From: UMGS1840 sp045661305
Lineage (GTDB): Bacteria; Bacillota; Clostridia; UMGS1840
Reading direction: 5' to 3'
DNA: 64,000 nt
Assembly (NCBI GenBank): GCA_045661305.1
Contig: JAZRFJ010000009.1
Span: forward strand, 1 to 64,000
Shown here in pieces: positions 1-9,074 of this stretch. The translations under genes and the position numbers were made by a program. The notes beneath the pieces are model-generated. The model ran no database searches, was not told the origin of the DNA, and saw nothing but the letters and a program-made list of their open reading frames with translations. Position 1 is the first letter of the stretch. Each line of letters opens with the position of its first letter.

Positions 1-989
1 TGATTAATGATACAAATTTTTTCTTTGAAGATATACATATAGAAAAATTCGGAAAGCTTGAAAATATTACACTAAAAAATGCACGCAAACTAAATTTTAT
101 ATACTCGGGAATTAACAGCGGTAAGACAACATTTCTTGAAGCTTTAAAGGTGATGCTTCTTCCGCTTTCAGAGTGCAGAGTTTATAATTATTATAATAAA
201 AAATACGGTAAAAAAGGGTATTCTTATTTTAAGCAATTTTTTAGTTTAAGTACAAGAACTGAACTTTCGTGGACTGCACAGAATGTTAAATTTTATGACA
301 GACTTATAGGCGGTTTTGATACTGACGGAAAATTTTGGGGTTACGGTTATTATCAGCTTGTTAATGATAAACTTAAGATTAAGAAATTTGACGGAACAGC
401 ACTTAATTTTGGAAAACAACAGCCTGCTTTTTCTAATATATGGAATTTTTCGGGGAATAATTATAATTTTTATGATTGCCTTAGCTTTAAGGACAGTACA
501 GATTTTCTTGACGATGAAAATTCTTATATGAAGGATTATATTATTGATTTTATCAGCTTGTATAATGAAGATATAACAGATATTTTTGTAAAAGACGGAA
601 TTATCTATGTAATGAGCGATGAGAGAGGTGCAATTCCTGCATATGTTCTTGGCGATTTTATTTACAGTGCAATCGTATTTTATAAATTTATTGCAGGGTG
701 CAGGGAAAAGGTTATTCTTATCGATAATTTTGACTGTATGCTTAATGATATTTCATCTGAAGCTTATATTGAAATGTTTTTAGGTATCATAGATAAGCTT
801 TCAGAAAGAGATGTTCAATTTTTTATAACTGTTAAAGATGCAAAAACACTAAAAATATTTTTTGATATTTTGTACAGGAATAAACGGCATTCACAAATGA
901 CAGTTACCTGTCTTGACAAAAAATCTCAAAAAGAGATTTCAGATAATTTACAGTATGCGGAGAAAGAAAATGAAAATATTACAGATTAA
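1..989 (+). CDS. P-loop ATPase, AAA15/SMC-like (5' partial)
   Basis: The reading frame is open from the first bases of the window to 989, giving about 328 residues. The start lies at or just before the edge; the first two bases (tg) could be the end of an ATG. Near residue 40 there is a Walker A motif, GINSGKTT, after a short basic N-terminus (IEKFGKLENI) typical of RecF/SMC/OLD-like ATPases. A Walker B-like stretch, KVILIDNFD, lies near residue 240 and is followed by a FFITVKD strand. No ABC signature is obvious and the protein is shorter than classical AAA15 ATPases. Its last 20 bases overlap the next glycosyltransferase gene, so it appears co-transcribed with the polysaccharide locus. Its role there is unknown; substrate and partner cannot be read from the sequence. 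Confidence 0.6.
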   Translation, partial: INDTNFFFEDIHIEKFGKLENITLKNARKLNFIYSGINSGKTTFLEALKVMLLPLSECRVYNYYNKKYGKKGYSYFKQFFSLSTRTELSWTAQNVKFYDRLIGGFDTDGKFWGYGYYQLVNDKLKIKKFDGTALNFGKQQPAFSNIWNFSGNNYNFYDCLSFKDSTDFLDDENSYMKDYIIDFISLYNEDITDIFVKDGIIYVMSDERGAIPAYVLGDFIYSAIVFYKFIAGCREKVILIDNFDCMLNDISSEAYIEMFLGIIDKLSERDVQFFITVKDAKTLKIFFDILYRNKRHSQMTVTCLDKKSQKEISDNLQYAEKENENITD

Positions 990-2172
990 TGCTGCCTTAG
1001 ACTTTGGAAGCACGGGCAGAAATGCGATTGAGCTTTCTGACTATTTAATGAAAAAAGGTCATGAAAGCATAATTGCATATAGCAAATGTATTAAAGAATA
1101 TGAAAATTCATACAGGATTAATTCAGAATTTGATGTTAAACTGCATGGACTTTTGTCCCGTCTTACAGGTCTTCAGGGGTATTTTTCAATAAGAGCTACA
1201 AAAAGACTTATTTCCTATATGGAAAAAGAAAGCTTTGATGTAGTAATTTTAGGAAACCTTCATTCCAACTGTATAAATTTGCCGATGCTTTTCAAATACC
1301 TTTTGAAAAACAGTATTAATACCGTAATTGTGCTTCATGATTGCTTTATGTTTACAGGGAGATGTTCTCATTATACAAAAGAAAAATGTTTTAAATGGAA
1401 AAGCGGATGTTATGAATGTCCCCGATTAAAAAAGGATAATATAAGCTGGTTTTTTGACAGAAGTAATAAAACTTATAATTTAAGAAAGAATTTTTATGAA
1501 AAAGCACAAAATCTTGCTGTAATAGGTGTTTCCGAGTGGATAACAAATGAAGCAAGACAGTCTGCTATGAAAAATGCTAAAATTATAAAAACAGTTTATA
1601 ATTGGGTTGACCTTGATATTTTTAAACCTAAGAAAACAGATTTGAAAATAAAGTATAATATTCAGGATAAGTTTGTGATTTTAGGAGTAGCGAGCTTTTG
1701 GGGTGAGGGAAAAGGACTTAATTATTTTTATGAGCTTTCCAAAAAAATTACTGATGATTGTCATATTGTTCTCGTTGGTCGTAATTCATCTCGTATTAAA
1801 TCTGAGAGAATAACTTATATTGATGAAACACACGATGTAATTGAGCTTTCTGAAATATACAATATGGCAGATGTGTTCTTGAATTTTTCAATGGAGGAAA
1901 GCTTTGGAAAGGTTACAGCAGAAGCACTTTCATGCGGGGTTCCTGCAATCGTTCCTGATACTACTGCAAATCCTGAGCTTGTAGGAGAAGGATGCGGATA
2001 TGTGTATTCGGACTTTGATTTAAGTGAGGTTATCAGTTATATTGAAAAAGTGAAATTTCAAACTAAAGAAAAGTACAGTTCTTATGCAAGAAAATATGCG
2101 GAAGAAATGTTTGATAAAAATAAAAATCTTGAAAAATATTATGAAATACTTAGGAATTTAGCGGAAGGATAA
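970..2172 (+). CDS. GT4 family glycosyltransferase (WcaC-like)
   Basis: Predicted cytoplasmic GT-B glycosyltransferase that adds a sugar to a lipid-linked polysaccharide repeat unit. The protein begins MKILQINAALDFGSTGRN, with the Gly-rich loop expected at the N-terminus of GT4 enzymes. A Cys-rich HDCFMFTGRCSHYT...CYECP segment near residues 130-160 is characteristic of the WcaC-like subgroup. The C-terminal domain has the E-x7-E motif in EESFGKVTAE, followed by SCGVPAIVPD. I chose the ATG at 970, preceded by GGAG at 959-962, rather than an in-frame upstream start at 913. It overlaps the preceding ATPase gene by 20 bases and is 5 bases from the first EpsG-like gene. Donor and acceptor sugars are not predictable. 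Confidence 0.85.
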   Translation: MKILQINAALDFGSTGRNAIELSDYLMKKGHESIIAYSKCIKEYENSYRINSEFDVKLHGLLSRLTGLQGYFSIRATKRLISYMEKESFDVVILGNLHSNCINLPMLFKYLLKNSINTVIVLHDCFMFTGRCSHYTKEKCFKWKSGCYECPRLKKDNISWFFDRSNKTYNLRKNFYEKAQNLAVIGVSEWITNEARQSAMKNAKIIKTVYNWVDLDIFKPKKTDLKIKYNIQDKFVILGVASFWGEGKGLNYFYELSKKITDDCHIVLVGRNSSRIKSERITYIDETHDVIELSEIYNMADVFLNFSMEESFGKVTAEALSCGVPAIVPDTTANPELVGEGCGYVYSDFDLSEVISYIEKVKFQTKEKYSSYARKYAEEMFDKNKNLEKYYEILRNLAEG

Positions 2173-2177
2173 AACAC

Positions 2178-3245
2178 ATGATATATATAAACACACTTGC
2201 ATTTTTACTTGTAATGCGTTATACATTTAACCGTTGGGGGATACATAACCCCGAGAAGTCAGATAAAGCTTTTTTGTGGGCGGGGTCTGTTATACTTGCT
2301 GTAATTACGGGAATCAGACATGCTGTTACAGGAAGCGATACTAAGGGATATATTGCGAGTTTCAAGCAATTCAGAAAGTTGCCCTGGGATAAGGTTATTT
2401 CAGAGACTTACGATTATTATGAAATTGGTTATCGTGCTATTATGAAAGCAATTGGATACATAACAGATAATGAAAATGTGTTTTTTGTAATTGTTGCATT
2501 GTTTTTTGCTTTTAGCTTGGGAATTTTTATAACAAGAAATTCAAAAAACCGGTTTATGAGCTTTATACTTTATTTTACTGTTGGTGCGTTTTCATTTCAG
2601 ATAAGTGGAATAAGACAATCGCTTGCAATGGCAATAATTCTTTTTTCCTTTGAGTACATAAAAGAAAGAAAATTAGTGAAATTTTTAATAACTGTATTTA
2701 TTGCAGCCTTGTTTCATAAATCAGCAGTTGTTATTATACCGATGTATTTTGCAGCATATATAAAAATGAATATTTTAACATTTGTTATGTTTATTTTAGG
2801 TGGTGTGGGAATTTGCATATATGCAACTCCATTGATGCAGCTTTTTCAAAGTATTTTCAGTAAATATGAGGTTTATGCTCCCATAGGCTTTAGTGGGGGG
2901 GGCTTTGTTGTTATACTGATGTATATAATAACAATTGTTGTTTCCTATATGTATATGAACAGTTTGGAAAAACAGAATAAACATAATGTATTTTTCTTTA
3001 ATATGACATTTGTATCACTTTTGCTTTATATTTTAAGATACTTTATTGGTATTGCCGAAAGAATAAGCTTTTATTATCAATTTGCTTTTATTATTTTACT
3101 TCCAAATGTAATAGAAGCAATTCCTGATGGTAAAACAAGAAAAATTGTAAGAGCTTGTGCGTTAGTTTTAGCTTGTTTATTATTTGGGTACAGAAGCTTA
3201 AGGGCTGCTTCACCTGAGTTTAACTATTTCTTTTTCTGGCAGTAA
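2178..3245 (+). CDS. EpsG-family polysaccharide polymerase (copy 1)
   Basis: Polytopic membrane protein of 355 residues with about ten hydrophobic segments. It carries the EpsG-family signature RHAVTGSDTKGY near residues 48-59, together with SGIRQSLAMAI near residue 150. EpsG proteins are thought to act as Wzy-type polymerases that join repeat units on the outer face of the membrane. It is followed 57 bases later by a close paralogue (3303-4370), roughly three quarters identical by eye along its whole length. Both sit between two glycosyltransferase genes in the same direction. The repeat unit is unknown. Confidence 0.8.
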   Translation: MIYINTLAFLLVMRYTFNRWGIHNPEKSDKAFLWAGSVILAVITGIRHAVTGSDTKGYIASFKQFRKLPWDKVISETYDYYEIGYRAIMKAIGYITDNENVFFVIVALFFAFSLGIFITRNSKNRFMSFILYFTVGAFSFQISGIRQSLAMAIILFSFEYIKERKLVKFLITVFIAALFHKSAVVIIPMYFAAYIKMNILTFVMFILGGVGICIYATPLMQLFQSIFSKYEVYAPIGFSGGGFVVILMYIITIVVSYMYMNSLEKQNKHNVFFFNMTFVSLLLYILRYFIGIAERISFYYQFAFIILLPNVIEAIPDGKTRKIVRACALVLACLLFGYRSLRAASPEFNYFFFWQ

Positions 3246-3302
3246 AGAATATATGAGGTAGATATTTTTAGCTTATTAAAATTTATGAAAGGGTAGAGGT
3301 TT

Positions 3303-4370
3303 ATGGTCTACATAAATACGACTGCTATTTTACTTGTTTTAAGATACGCATTAAATCAGTGGGAAAAAGATAATCATGAACAAGCTGATAAGGTTTTTTT
3401 GTGGATTGGTTCTTTTATATTAGCACTTCTTACGGGATTAAGACATTCTGTAACGGGTAGTGATACCTCTGGATATATTGCAAGCTTTAGGCAATTCAGA
3501 AGGTTGCCTTGGGAAAGCGTAGTTGATAAAGCACATGATTATTATGAGGTTGGATACCGTGTTATTATGAAAATAATCGGATATATAACCAATCATGAAA
3601 ATGTATTTTTTACTATTTTAGCGTTGTTTTTTGCATACAGCTTAGGAAGATTTATAACAAAAAATTCAAAAAACCGTTTTATGAGCTTAATGCTTTATTT
3701 TACTGTTGGAGCATTTACTTTTCAGATAACAGGAGTAAGACAATCGCTGGCTATGGCAATACTTCTTTTTTCTTTTGAGTATATTAAGAAAAGAAAATTA
3801 GTAAAATTTTTAATAATTGTTATTGTAGCATCACTCTTTCATCAATCTGCTATTTGTATTATACCGATGTATTTTTTAGCATATATAAAAATGAATTTAA
3901 TAAGCTGTGCAGTTTTTGTTCTTGGTGGTGGAATAATGTGTGTTTACAGCCGTTCGCTGTTACAGCTTTTTCATTCAATACTTGGAAAATATGACCATTA
4001 TGGTTATTCTGGTTTTGAGGGTGGTGCAGTTTTTGTTGTAATAATGTATCTGATAACAATTGTTGTTTCATATATGTTTATGAAAAGCCTAGATAAACAG
4101 GATAAGCATAATGTGTTTTTCTTTAACATGACCTTTGTTTCACTATTGCTGTATATTTTGAGATATTTTGTTATGATAGCAGAACGAGTAGGCTTTTATT
4201 ATCAGTTTGCTTTTATTATTTTACTTCCAAATGTTATAGAAGCAATTCCTGATGATAGTACACGAAAAACTGTCCGAACCTGTGCATTAATTTTAGCTTG
4301 TTTATTGTTTGGTTACAGAAGTTTGAGAGTTTCTTCACCAGAATATTACTATTACTTTTTCTGGCAATAG
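3303..4370 (+). CDS. EpsG-family polysaccharide polymerase (copy 2)
   Basis: Second copy of the EpsG-like polymerase, also exactly 355 residues. It shares RHSVTGSDTSGY, TGVRQSLAMAI and the C-terminal FGYRSLR...FFWQ ending with copy 1. Differences are concentrated in the central loop (residues about 205-250), where copy 1 has YEVYAPIGFSGGG and copy 2 has YDHYGYSGFEGGA; this is a likely external loop and could affect specificity. Both copies are intact, with no frameshift, which suggests retention by selection or a recent duplication. It ends 39 bases before the next glycosyltransferase start. Confidence 0.8.
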   Translation: MVYINTTAILLVLRYALNQWEKDNHEQADKVFLWIGSFILALLTGLRHSVTGSDTSGYIASFRQFRRLPWESVVDKAHDYYEVGYRVIMKIIGYITNHENVFFTILALFFAYSLGRFITKNSKNRFMSLMLYFTVGAFTFQITGVRQSLAMAILLFSFEYIKKRKLVKFLIIVIVASLFHQSAICIIPMYFLAYIKMNLISCAVFVLGGGIMCVYSRSLLQLFHSILGKYDHYGYSGFEGGAVFVVIMYLITIVVSYMFMKSLDKQDKHNVFFFNMTFVSLLLYILRYFVMIAERVGFYYQFAFIILLPNVIEAIPDDSTRKTVRTCALILACLLFGYRSLRVSSPEYYYYFFWQ

Positions 4371-4409
4371 TAGGGTATGATGAAAATAAGGAATAGAAGG
4401 AGAATAACT

Positions 4410-5534
4410 ATGAAAAGAGTTTTACATATTGTAGGTTGTCTTGAATTAGGTGGGACGGAAGCATTTATTATGAATAATTACCGGGCAATAAATCGCAATG
4501 AAATACAGTTTGATTTTTTGGTTCTTACACCAAAAGAGTATCCGTATATAAAAGAAATTCAACAGTTAGGTGGTAATGTTTATTTTGGTGTATGGCCAAC
4601 ATTAAAAAATATTGTTAAATTTTATAGGATATTTAAAAATGTTATTAAACAGGGAGGAAACTATAGTGCAGTTCACTGCCATTTAAATGGAGGAAATGCT
4701 CTTCCTTTGCTATGTGCAAAGCTTTGTGGGATAAAAAAAAGAATTTCCCACTCACATGATACACCATTTGTTCTACTTTCAAAGTTAAAAAGAATTATAT
4801 TGGCTTTAAGAAAAATTATTATCAAATTGTGTGCGAACACATTTTTAGCATGCAGTAGGGATGCAGGGGAATGGCTATATGGAGATGCTTTTTTCAAAAA
4901 GCATGGTCAGGTAATTAATAATGGAATCGATATAACAAAATTTTTATATGTTAATTCTGATGAGGTGGAAAAATTAAAAAAAGAATTTGATATAATTCAA
5001 GAAGATTGCCTTATCATTGGAAATATTTCAAGATTTGAATCAAAAAAAAATCAATTGTTTGTCTTGGATGTTTTTGAAAAAATTTTAAAGAAAGTACATA
5101 ATGCTATTTTGATTTTAGGTGGTGTGGATGGCGGACAACTTCAGGAAATAATGGAAAAAGTGGAACTTCTTGAAATTGAGAAAAATGTTCGATTTATCGG
5201 CAGACGATCTGATGTGCCTGTTTGCCTGAAGTTAATAGATATATACTTGTTTCCATCACTATTTGAAGGCTTAGGAATAGCACTTTTAGAAGCACAAGCA
5301 GCAGGGTGCAATTGCTTTGCTTCAACTGGCGTATCCAAAGAGTCGGATATGGGAATAAACAGGGTAGAGTATTATCCGCTATCTGATGGGGCAGAGGCTT
5401 GGGCTGAGAGAATCATTGAAAAACATAAAAATCATTTCCGTTTGGATAGTGAGAAAATTATTTCTGCTTTTACAGAGAAAGAATATACAATTGAGACTTC
5501 TGTGGAAACATTAAAAAGAATATATAATTCTTAA
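4410..5534 (+). CDS. GT4/GT1 family glycosyltransferase (EpsF-like)
   Basis: Predicted GT-B glycosyltransferase of 374 residues. It starts MKRVLHIVGCLELGGTEAFI, with the GGxE loop typical of EpsF/CapJ-like enzymes. The C-terminal nucleotide-sugar domain contains NISRFESKKNQ, RFIGRRSDVP and the E-x7-E region FPSLFEGLGIALLEAQAAG. I placed the start at the ATG at 4410 because an AGAAGGAG ribosome site lies at 4396-4402; an upstream in-frame ATG at 4377 has no comparable site. It is followed by a 156-base gap before the flippase gene. That gap holds only a strong GGGGGG ribosome site and no convincing ORF. Confidence 0.85.
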   Translation: MKRVLHIVGCLELGGTEAFIMNNYRAINRNEIQFDFLVLTPKEYPYIKEIQQLGGNVYFGVWPTLKNIVKFYRIFKNVIKQGGNYSAVHCHLNGGNALPLLCAKLCGIKKRISHSHDTPFVLLSKLKRIILALRKIIIKLCANTFLACSRDAGEWLYGDAFFKKHGQVINNGIDITKFLYVNSDEVEKLKKEFDIIQEDCLIIGNISRFESKKNQLFVLDVFEKILKKVHNAILILGGVDGGQLQEIMEKVELLEIEKNVRFIGRRSDVPVCLKLIDIYLFPSLFEGLGIALLEAQAAGCNCFASTGVSKESDMGINRVEYYPLSDGAEAWAERIIEKHKNHFRLDSEKIISAFTEKEYTIETSVETLKRIYNS

Positions 5535-5690
5535 GTTTTATTGCTTTTAAAAAGAGAAAATTTAAAGAAAAAATTATACATATGTATGAGAAAAAGCGAT
5601 ATGCATATTTGTTGTTAATGAAAGATTTCTATGTTTCTCAAAAAAATTTATTGGTATTTTACGGAAGATATATGAAGGGGGGGCTGTATT

Positions 5691-7223
5691 ATGAAAAAAA
5701 ATGCAGAGATAGCTAGTAATAGACAAATTAAGCTTGGAGCTATAATGAGTTATATTGCTATTGTAATCAATATAATTTCAGGGCTTATATATACTCCCTG
5801 GATGATTCAGCTTATAGGTAAAAGTGATTATGGTCTTTACTCGCTAGCATCTTCATTTATAGCAATATTTATGATAGATTTTGGTATAAGCTCGGCTGTG
5901 TCAAGATTTGTTGCTAAATTTTTAGCCGAAGATAACAAAAAAGCAGTAGATAATTTCTTGGGAATTGTTTACAAGCTTTATATTATGATTGATATTGTAA
6001 TTTTGGTTGTACTGACTGTATTATTCTTCTTTTTACAAAATATATATGCGGAGCTTACAGTTACTGAAATTTCAAAGTTTAAAATCTTATACATAATTGT
6101 GGGAATAAGCAATCTGATTTCATTTCCTTTTGTGACCTTAAATGGTCTTATGACAGCTTATGAAAAGTTTTTTCAACTGAAATTATGTAATATAATTCAT
6201 AAGCTTTTTATTTTAGTATGTACTGTTTCAGCACTTTTACTTGGAAAGGGAGTTTATGCCCTTGTAAGTATAAACGCTTTTGCTAATATATTTATAATTC
6301 TTGTTAAACTTTATATCTTAAAATCAAAAACTAAAATAAAAGTTGATTTTAAATACAAAGATAATAAGCTTATGAAGGAAATATTTATTTTTTCAGGTTG
6401 GGCAACTGTGCTTTCGATTGCTCAAAGGCTTGTTTTTAACATAACACCTTCAATACTCGGGATTGTTTCCGGAAGTATTGCAATTACTTTGTTTTCATTA
6501 GCCAGTACACTGGAGGGCTTTGTTTTTACAATATCAGATGCTATAAACGGACTTTTTTTACCTAAAGTTTCAAGAATTGTAAATAGTGATAATAAAAAAG
6601 AATCAATAATGCAGCTTATGATAAAAGTGGGACGAATAAACATGATGGTTATTTCTTTGGTTATAGTTGGTTTTGTATGTGCAGGAAAAGAATTTATCAC
6701 TCTTTGGATGGGTGAAGGTTATATGACAGTTTATTATATAACTGTTTTGCTTATATTACCAAACATTATTTCTGCACCTCAGCAAATTGCAAATACACAG
6801 CTTATTGCTGAAAATAAGATTAAATATAATGCTGTTATAAGCTTAATTGCTAATTTGATTAATGTGGGAATATCTTTTGTTATCTGTCGCTACATCGGTG
6901 CTTTGGGCGCAGGTATATCAATTTGTTTTTCCGTCATATTAAGAATAATAGCAATGAATGTTGTTTATAAAAAAGTTGTGTTTGTAGATATAATGAGGTT
7001 TTTTAAGGAATGTACATTCAAACTTTTACCGTCAGTGTTTCTTTATTTTGTATGCGGAGCTTTGATTTTTAATTTAATTCCGCAGGTGGGTTGGGTTTTG
7101 TTTGGTGTAAAAGTAATTATGCTGGCGAGTCTGTATTTTATTATTTTATATTTTATAGGTATTAATAAATACGAAAAAGATTTGATTTTTAATACATTAC
7201 AAATATTCAGGAGGAAGAAATGA
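5691..7223 (+). CDS. Wzx-type polysaccharide flippase
   Basis: A 510-residue membrane protein with about 14 hydrophobic segments in the pattern of the MATE/MOP superfamily polysaccharide transporters (PST/Wzx). The N-terminal GAIMSYIAIVINIISGLIY, the YGLYSLASSF stretch and the IDFGISSAVSRFVAKF stretch are characteristic. Its role would be to move the undecaprenyl-linked repeat unit across the membrane for the EpsG-like polymerases encoded upstream. The start has a very strong GAAGGGGGGG ribosome site at 5673-5682. The stop overlaps the start of the next gene by four bases (ATGA), so translation is probably coupled. Confidence 0.88.
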   Translation: MKKNAEIASNRQIKLGAIMSYIAIVINIISGLIYTPWMIQLIGKSDYGLYSLASSFIAIFMIDFGISSAVSRFVAKFLAEDNKKAVDNFLGIVYKLYIMIDIVILVVLTVLFFFLQNIYAELTVTEISKFKILYIIVGISNLISFPFVTLNGLMTAYEKFFQLKLCNIIHKLFILVCTVSALLLGKGVYALVSINAFANIFIILVKLYILKSKTKIKVDFKYKDNKLMKEIFIFSGWATVLSIAQRLVFNITPSILGIVSGSIAITLFSLASTLEGFVFTISDAINGLFLPKVSRIVNSDNKKESIMQLMIKVGRINMMVISLVIVGFVCAGKEFITLWMGEGYMTVYYITVLLILPNIISAPQQIANTQLIAENKIKYNAVISLIANLINVGISFVICRYIGALGAGISICFSVILRIIAMNVVYKKVVFVDIMRFFKECTFKLLPSVFLYFVCGALIFNLIPQVGWVLFGVKVIMLASLYFIILYFIGINKYEKDLIFNTLQIFRRKK

Positions 7224-8227
7224 AACCATATTTAGTTGATTTGCCCGTAAGGGTTCAGTTGTGGATAAGACCGCATCTTTTAAAAAAGCAATTTGAGGTA
7301 ATAAGACAAGCCAGACCAAGCATATTATTTTTGGTTTCTGATGGTGGTAGAAACGAAAAAGAACAGGAGCTTATTTCAGAGAGTAGAAAAATATTTGAGG
7401 AAATTGATTGGGATTGTACTGTACATAAGCTTTATATGGACGAAAATAAGGGGCTATATACTATGGGGCAGCTTGTTAGAGATTTTATATGGAGTAAGGT
7501 TGACAGATGTTATTTCTTAGAAGATGACTATGTCCCTTCTGTTGATGCTTTTAGATTTTGTGCTGAGCTTTTGGAAAAATATAAGGACGACTATCGTATT
7601 GCTGGAATTTGTACCACTAATGTGTGTGGAGTTTGGGAACCAGCTGAAAGTGACTACTTTTTTTCAAAGTTTCATTGTATTTGGGGAATAGCATATTGGA
7701 AAAGAACGATGGTTGCACGAGAACTTTCATACAAGAAATCGCATTATGTGATACAATGTATTAATACAAACAAATCTGTATCTAAAGGTTTTCTGAAAAA
7801 TTTTAATGGGTATCTTGATGACGAAATGTATGGGGGGCATATTCCTGGTGGAGAATTCTACAATGATTTAAATATTTATTTACATAATCAGCTTTTTATA
7901 TTTCCTAAGAAGAATTTGGTTTCAAACCATGGCTGTGGTGACGATGGAGAACACGCTACACAATATAAATTCTTATCAAGAAGAACAAAGAAATTGTTTT
8001 ATTCTAAAACATATAATTATAATTTTCCATTAATGCATCCCAAATATGTTGTTACTGATACAGAATTTGAAAAAACACATAAAAAAATACTTTGTGACGG
8101 CTATCCGTTCTTAGCTTTTTGTGACAAAATAGAAACTATATTTTTACGCATTATTTATGGTGATTTCAAAACACTTTATAAAAAACTTAAATTTAAACTT
8201 TCAGGTAAAAAACGAATAGAAAAGTAA
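7220..8227 (+). CDS. GT-A fold glycosyltransferase, nucleotide-diphospho-sugar type
   Basis: Soluble protein of 335 residues with the features of a GT-A glycosyltransferase: FLVSDGGRNEKEQ near residue 45, ENKGLYTMGQLVRDFIW near residue 77, and the acidic metal-binding motif FLEDDYVPS near residue 98 (a DxD equivalent). No membrane segment is visible. It overlaps the flippase stop by four bases and is followed three bases later by the leader region of the exported protein. It is probably another transferase for repeat-unit assembly or side-chain decoration. The family assignment rests on the motifs only; sugar and linkage are unknown. Confidence 0.7.
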   Translation: MKPYLVDLPVRVQLWIRPHLLKKQFEVIRQARPSILFLVSDGGRNEKEQELISESRKIFEEIDWDCTVHKLYMDENKGLYTMGQLVRDFIWSKVDRCYFLEDDYVPSVDAFRFCAELLEKYKDDYRIAGICTTNVCGVWEPAESDYFFSKFHCIWGIAYWKRTMVARELSYKKSHYVIQCINTNKSVSKGFLKNFNGYLDDEMYGGHIPGGEFYNDLNIYLHNQLFIFPKKNLVSNHGCGDDGEHATQYKFLSRRTKKLFYSKTYNYNFPLMHPKYVVTDTEFEKTHKKILCDGYPFLAFCDKIETIFLRIIYGDFKTLYKKLKFKLSGKKRIEK

Positions 8228-8251
8228 GGAGTGTTAAGGAGAAACAATTAT

Positions 8252-9031
8252 ATGAAAAAAATTTGCACAATATTTTTTAGTACTTTATTATTAGTTTTTT
8301 CTTTTGTAGTTGCAGAAGCTTCATCAATACAAGACCCTGCTCTATGGCCGGCAATTGATGATATTACCAAAACAGGCGATGTATATACATTCAAAGTAAA
8401 TGTCAGGGCATATTGTCCTCGTGGATTATCAGGAAATTTGTTGGTGGCAGCGTATGACGAAAATGAGAGATTGCTTGTTTTAAAAGATTGTGGAATGATT
8501 GAATTTGCTAAGTATACGGTTCCAGGCAACTGTAGTGATAAAGATAATTTAGCACGTAATTTTTCAACAACTTTAGAATTAAAAGAAAAAGAGCGGGTAA
8601 TAATCAGAGCTTTTGTTATAAGTTTAGATACTTTAAAGCCTGAAATACCAAGTGGAAAAATAACATTTAATTATAATAACGGCGATAGTTATATTGAAGT
8701 AGGTTATATTTTGGGAGCAAAATATGACGAAACACTGAGCGAGGAAGAAACAAATTTATATTATTATTATTACTACGATGGGAATTGTAATAAGGTAGAT
8801 TACTTATTTAAAAGAACAGGTTTTCAATCTAGTTATTTTGGATTTGAATCTTGTGACAATGTGAGAAGAGTAGAAATTACTGAAAAATTGAATGGTACAA
8901 CACTTTCTAATTATGAGTTTTCAGGCATCAAAATTTTTTGTTATATAGACATAACTCAAAATTTTTATTTAGATAAAGATTTTAATGTCAGTGGCATAAA
9001 AATATATTGCGATTTTAGTAATTTAGAATAA
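8252..9031 (+). CDS. Exported protein of unknown function
   Basis: A 259-residue protein with a clear Sec signal peptide: MKKICTIFFSTLLLVFSFVVAEA, with probable cleavage after AEA. The mature part looks like β-sandwich material (alternating hydrophobics, for example DVYTFKVNVRAYCP and LVAAYDENERLLVLKD), resembling the bacterial proteins that carry FxxR/YDE-type Ig-like repeats, but I recognise no family. I chose the ATG at 8252 because AAGGAG lies at 8236-8241; a GTG at 8231 overlaps that site. It lies within the polysaccharide cluster, so a role at the cell surface is plausible but unproven. Confidence 0.7.
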   Translation: MKKICTIFFSTLLLVFSFVVAEASSIQDPALWPAIDDITKTGDVYTFKVNVRAYCPRGLSGNLLVAAYDENERLLVLKDCGMIEFAKYTVPGNCSDKDNLARNFSTTLELKEKERVIIRAFVISLDTLKPEIPSGKITFNYNNGDSYIEVGYILGAKYDETLSEEETNLYYYYYYDGNCNKVDYLFKRTGFQSSYFGFESCDNVRRVEITEKLNGTTLSNYEFSGIKIFCYIDITQNFYLDKDFNVSGIKIYCDFSNLE

Positions 9032-9074
9032 CCTAAACATAAATATTATATCTTTAATATAAAGAGGTATTAAA

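Noticed and set aside
5535..5690. A short reading frame (around MKDFYVSQKNLLVFYG) between the glycosyltransferase and flippase genes
   Set aside because: No independent ribosome site, no family resemblance, and it runs into the ribosome site of the flippase gene.
8231..8251. GTG start for the exported protein
   Set aside because: It overlaps the AAGGAG site that serves the ATG at 8252, and the signal peptide starts properly at 8252.
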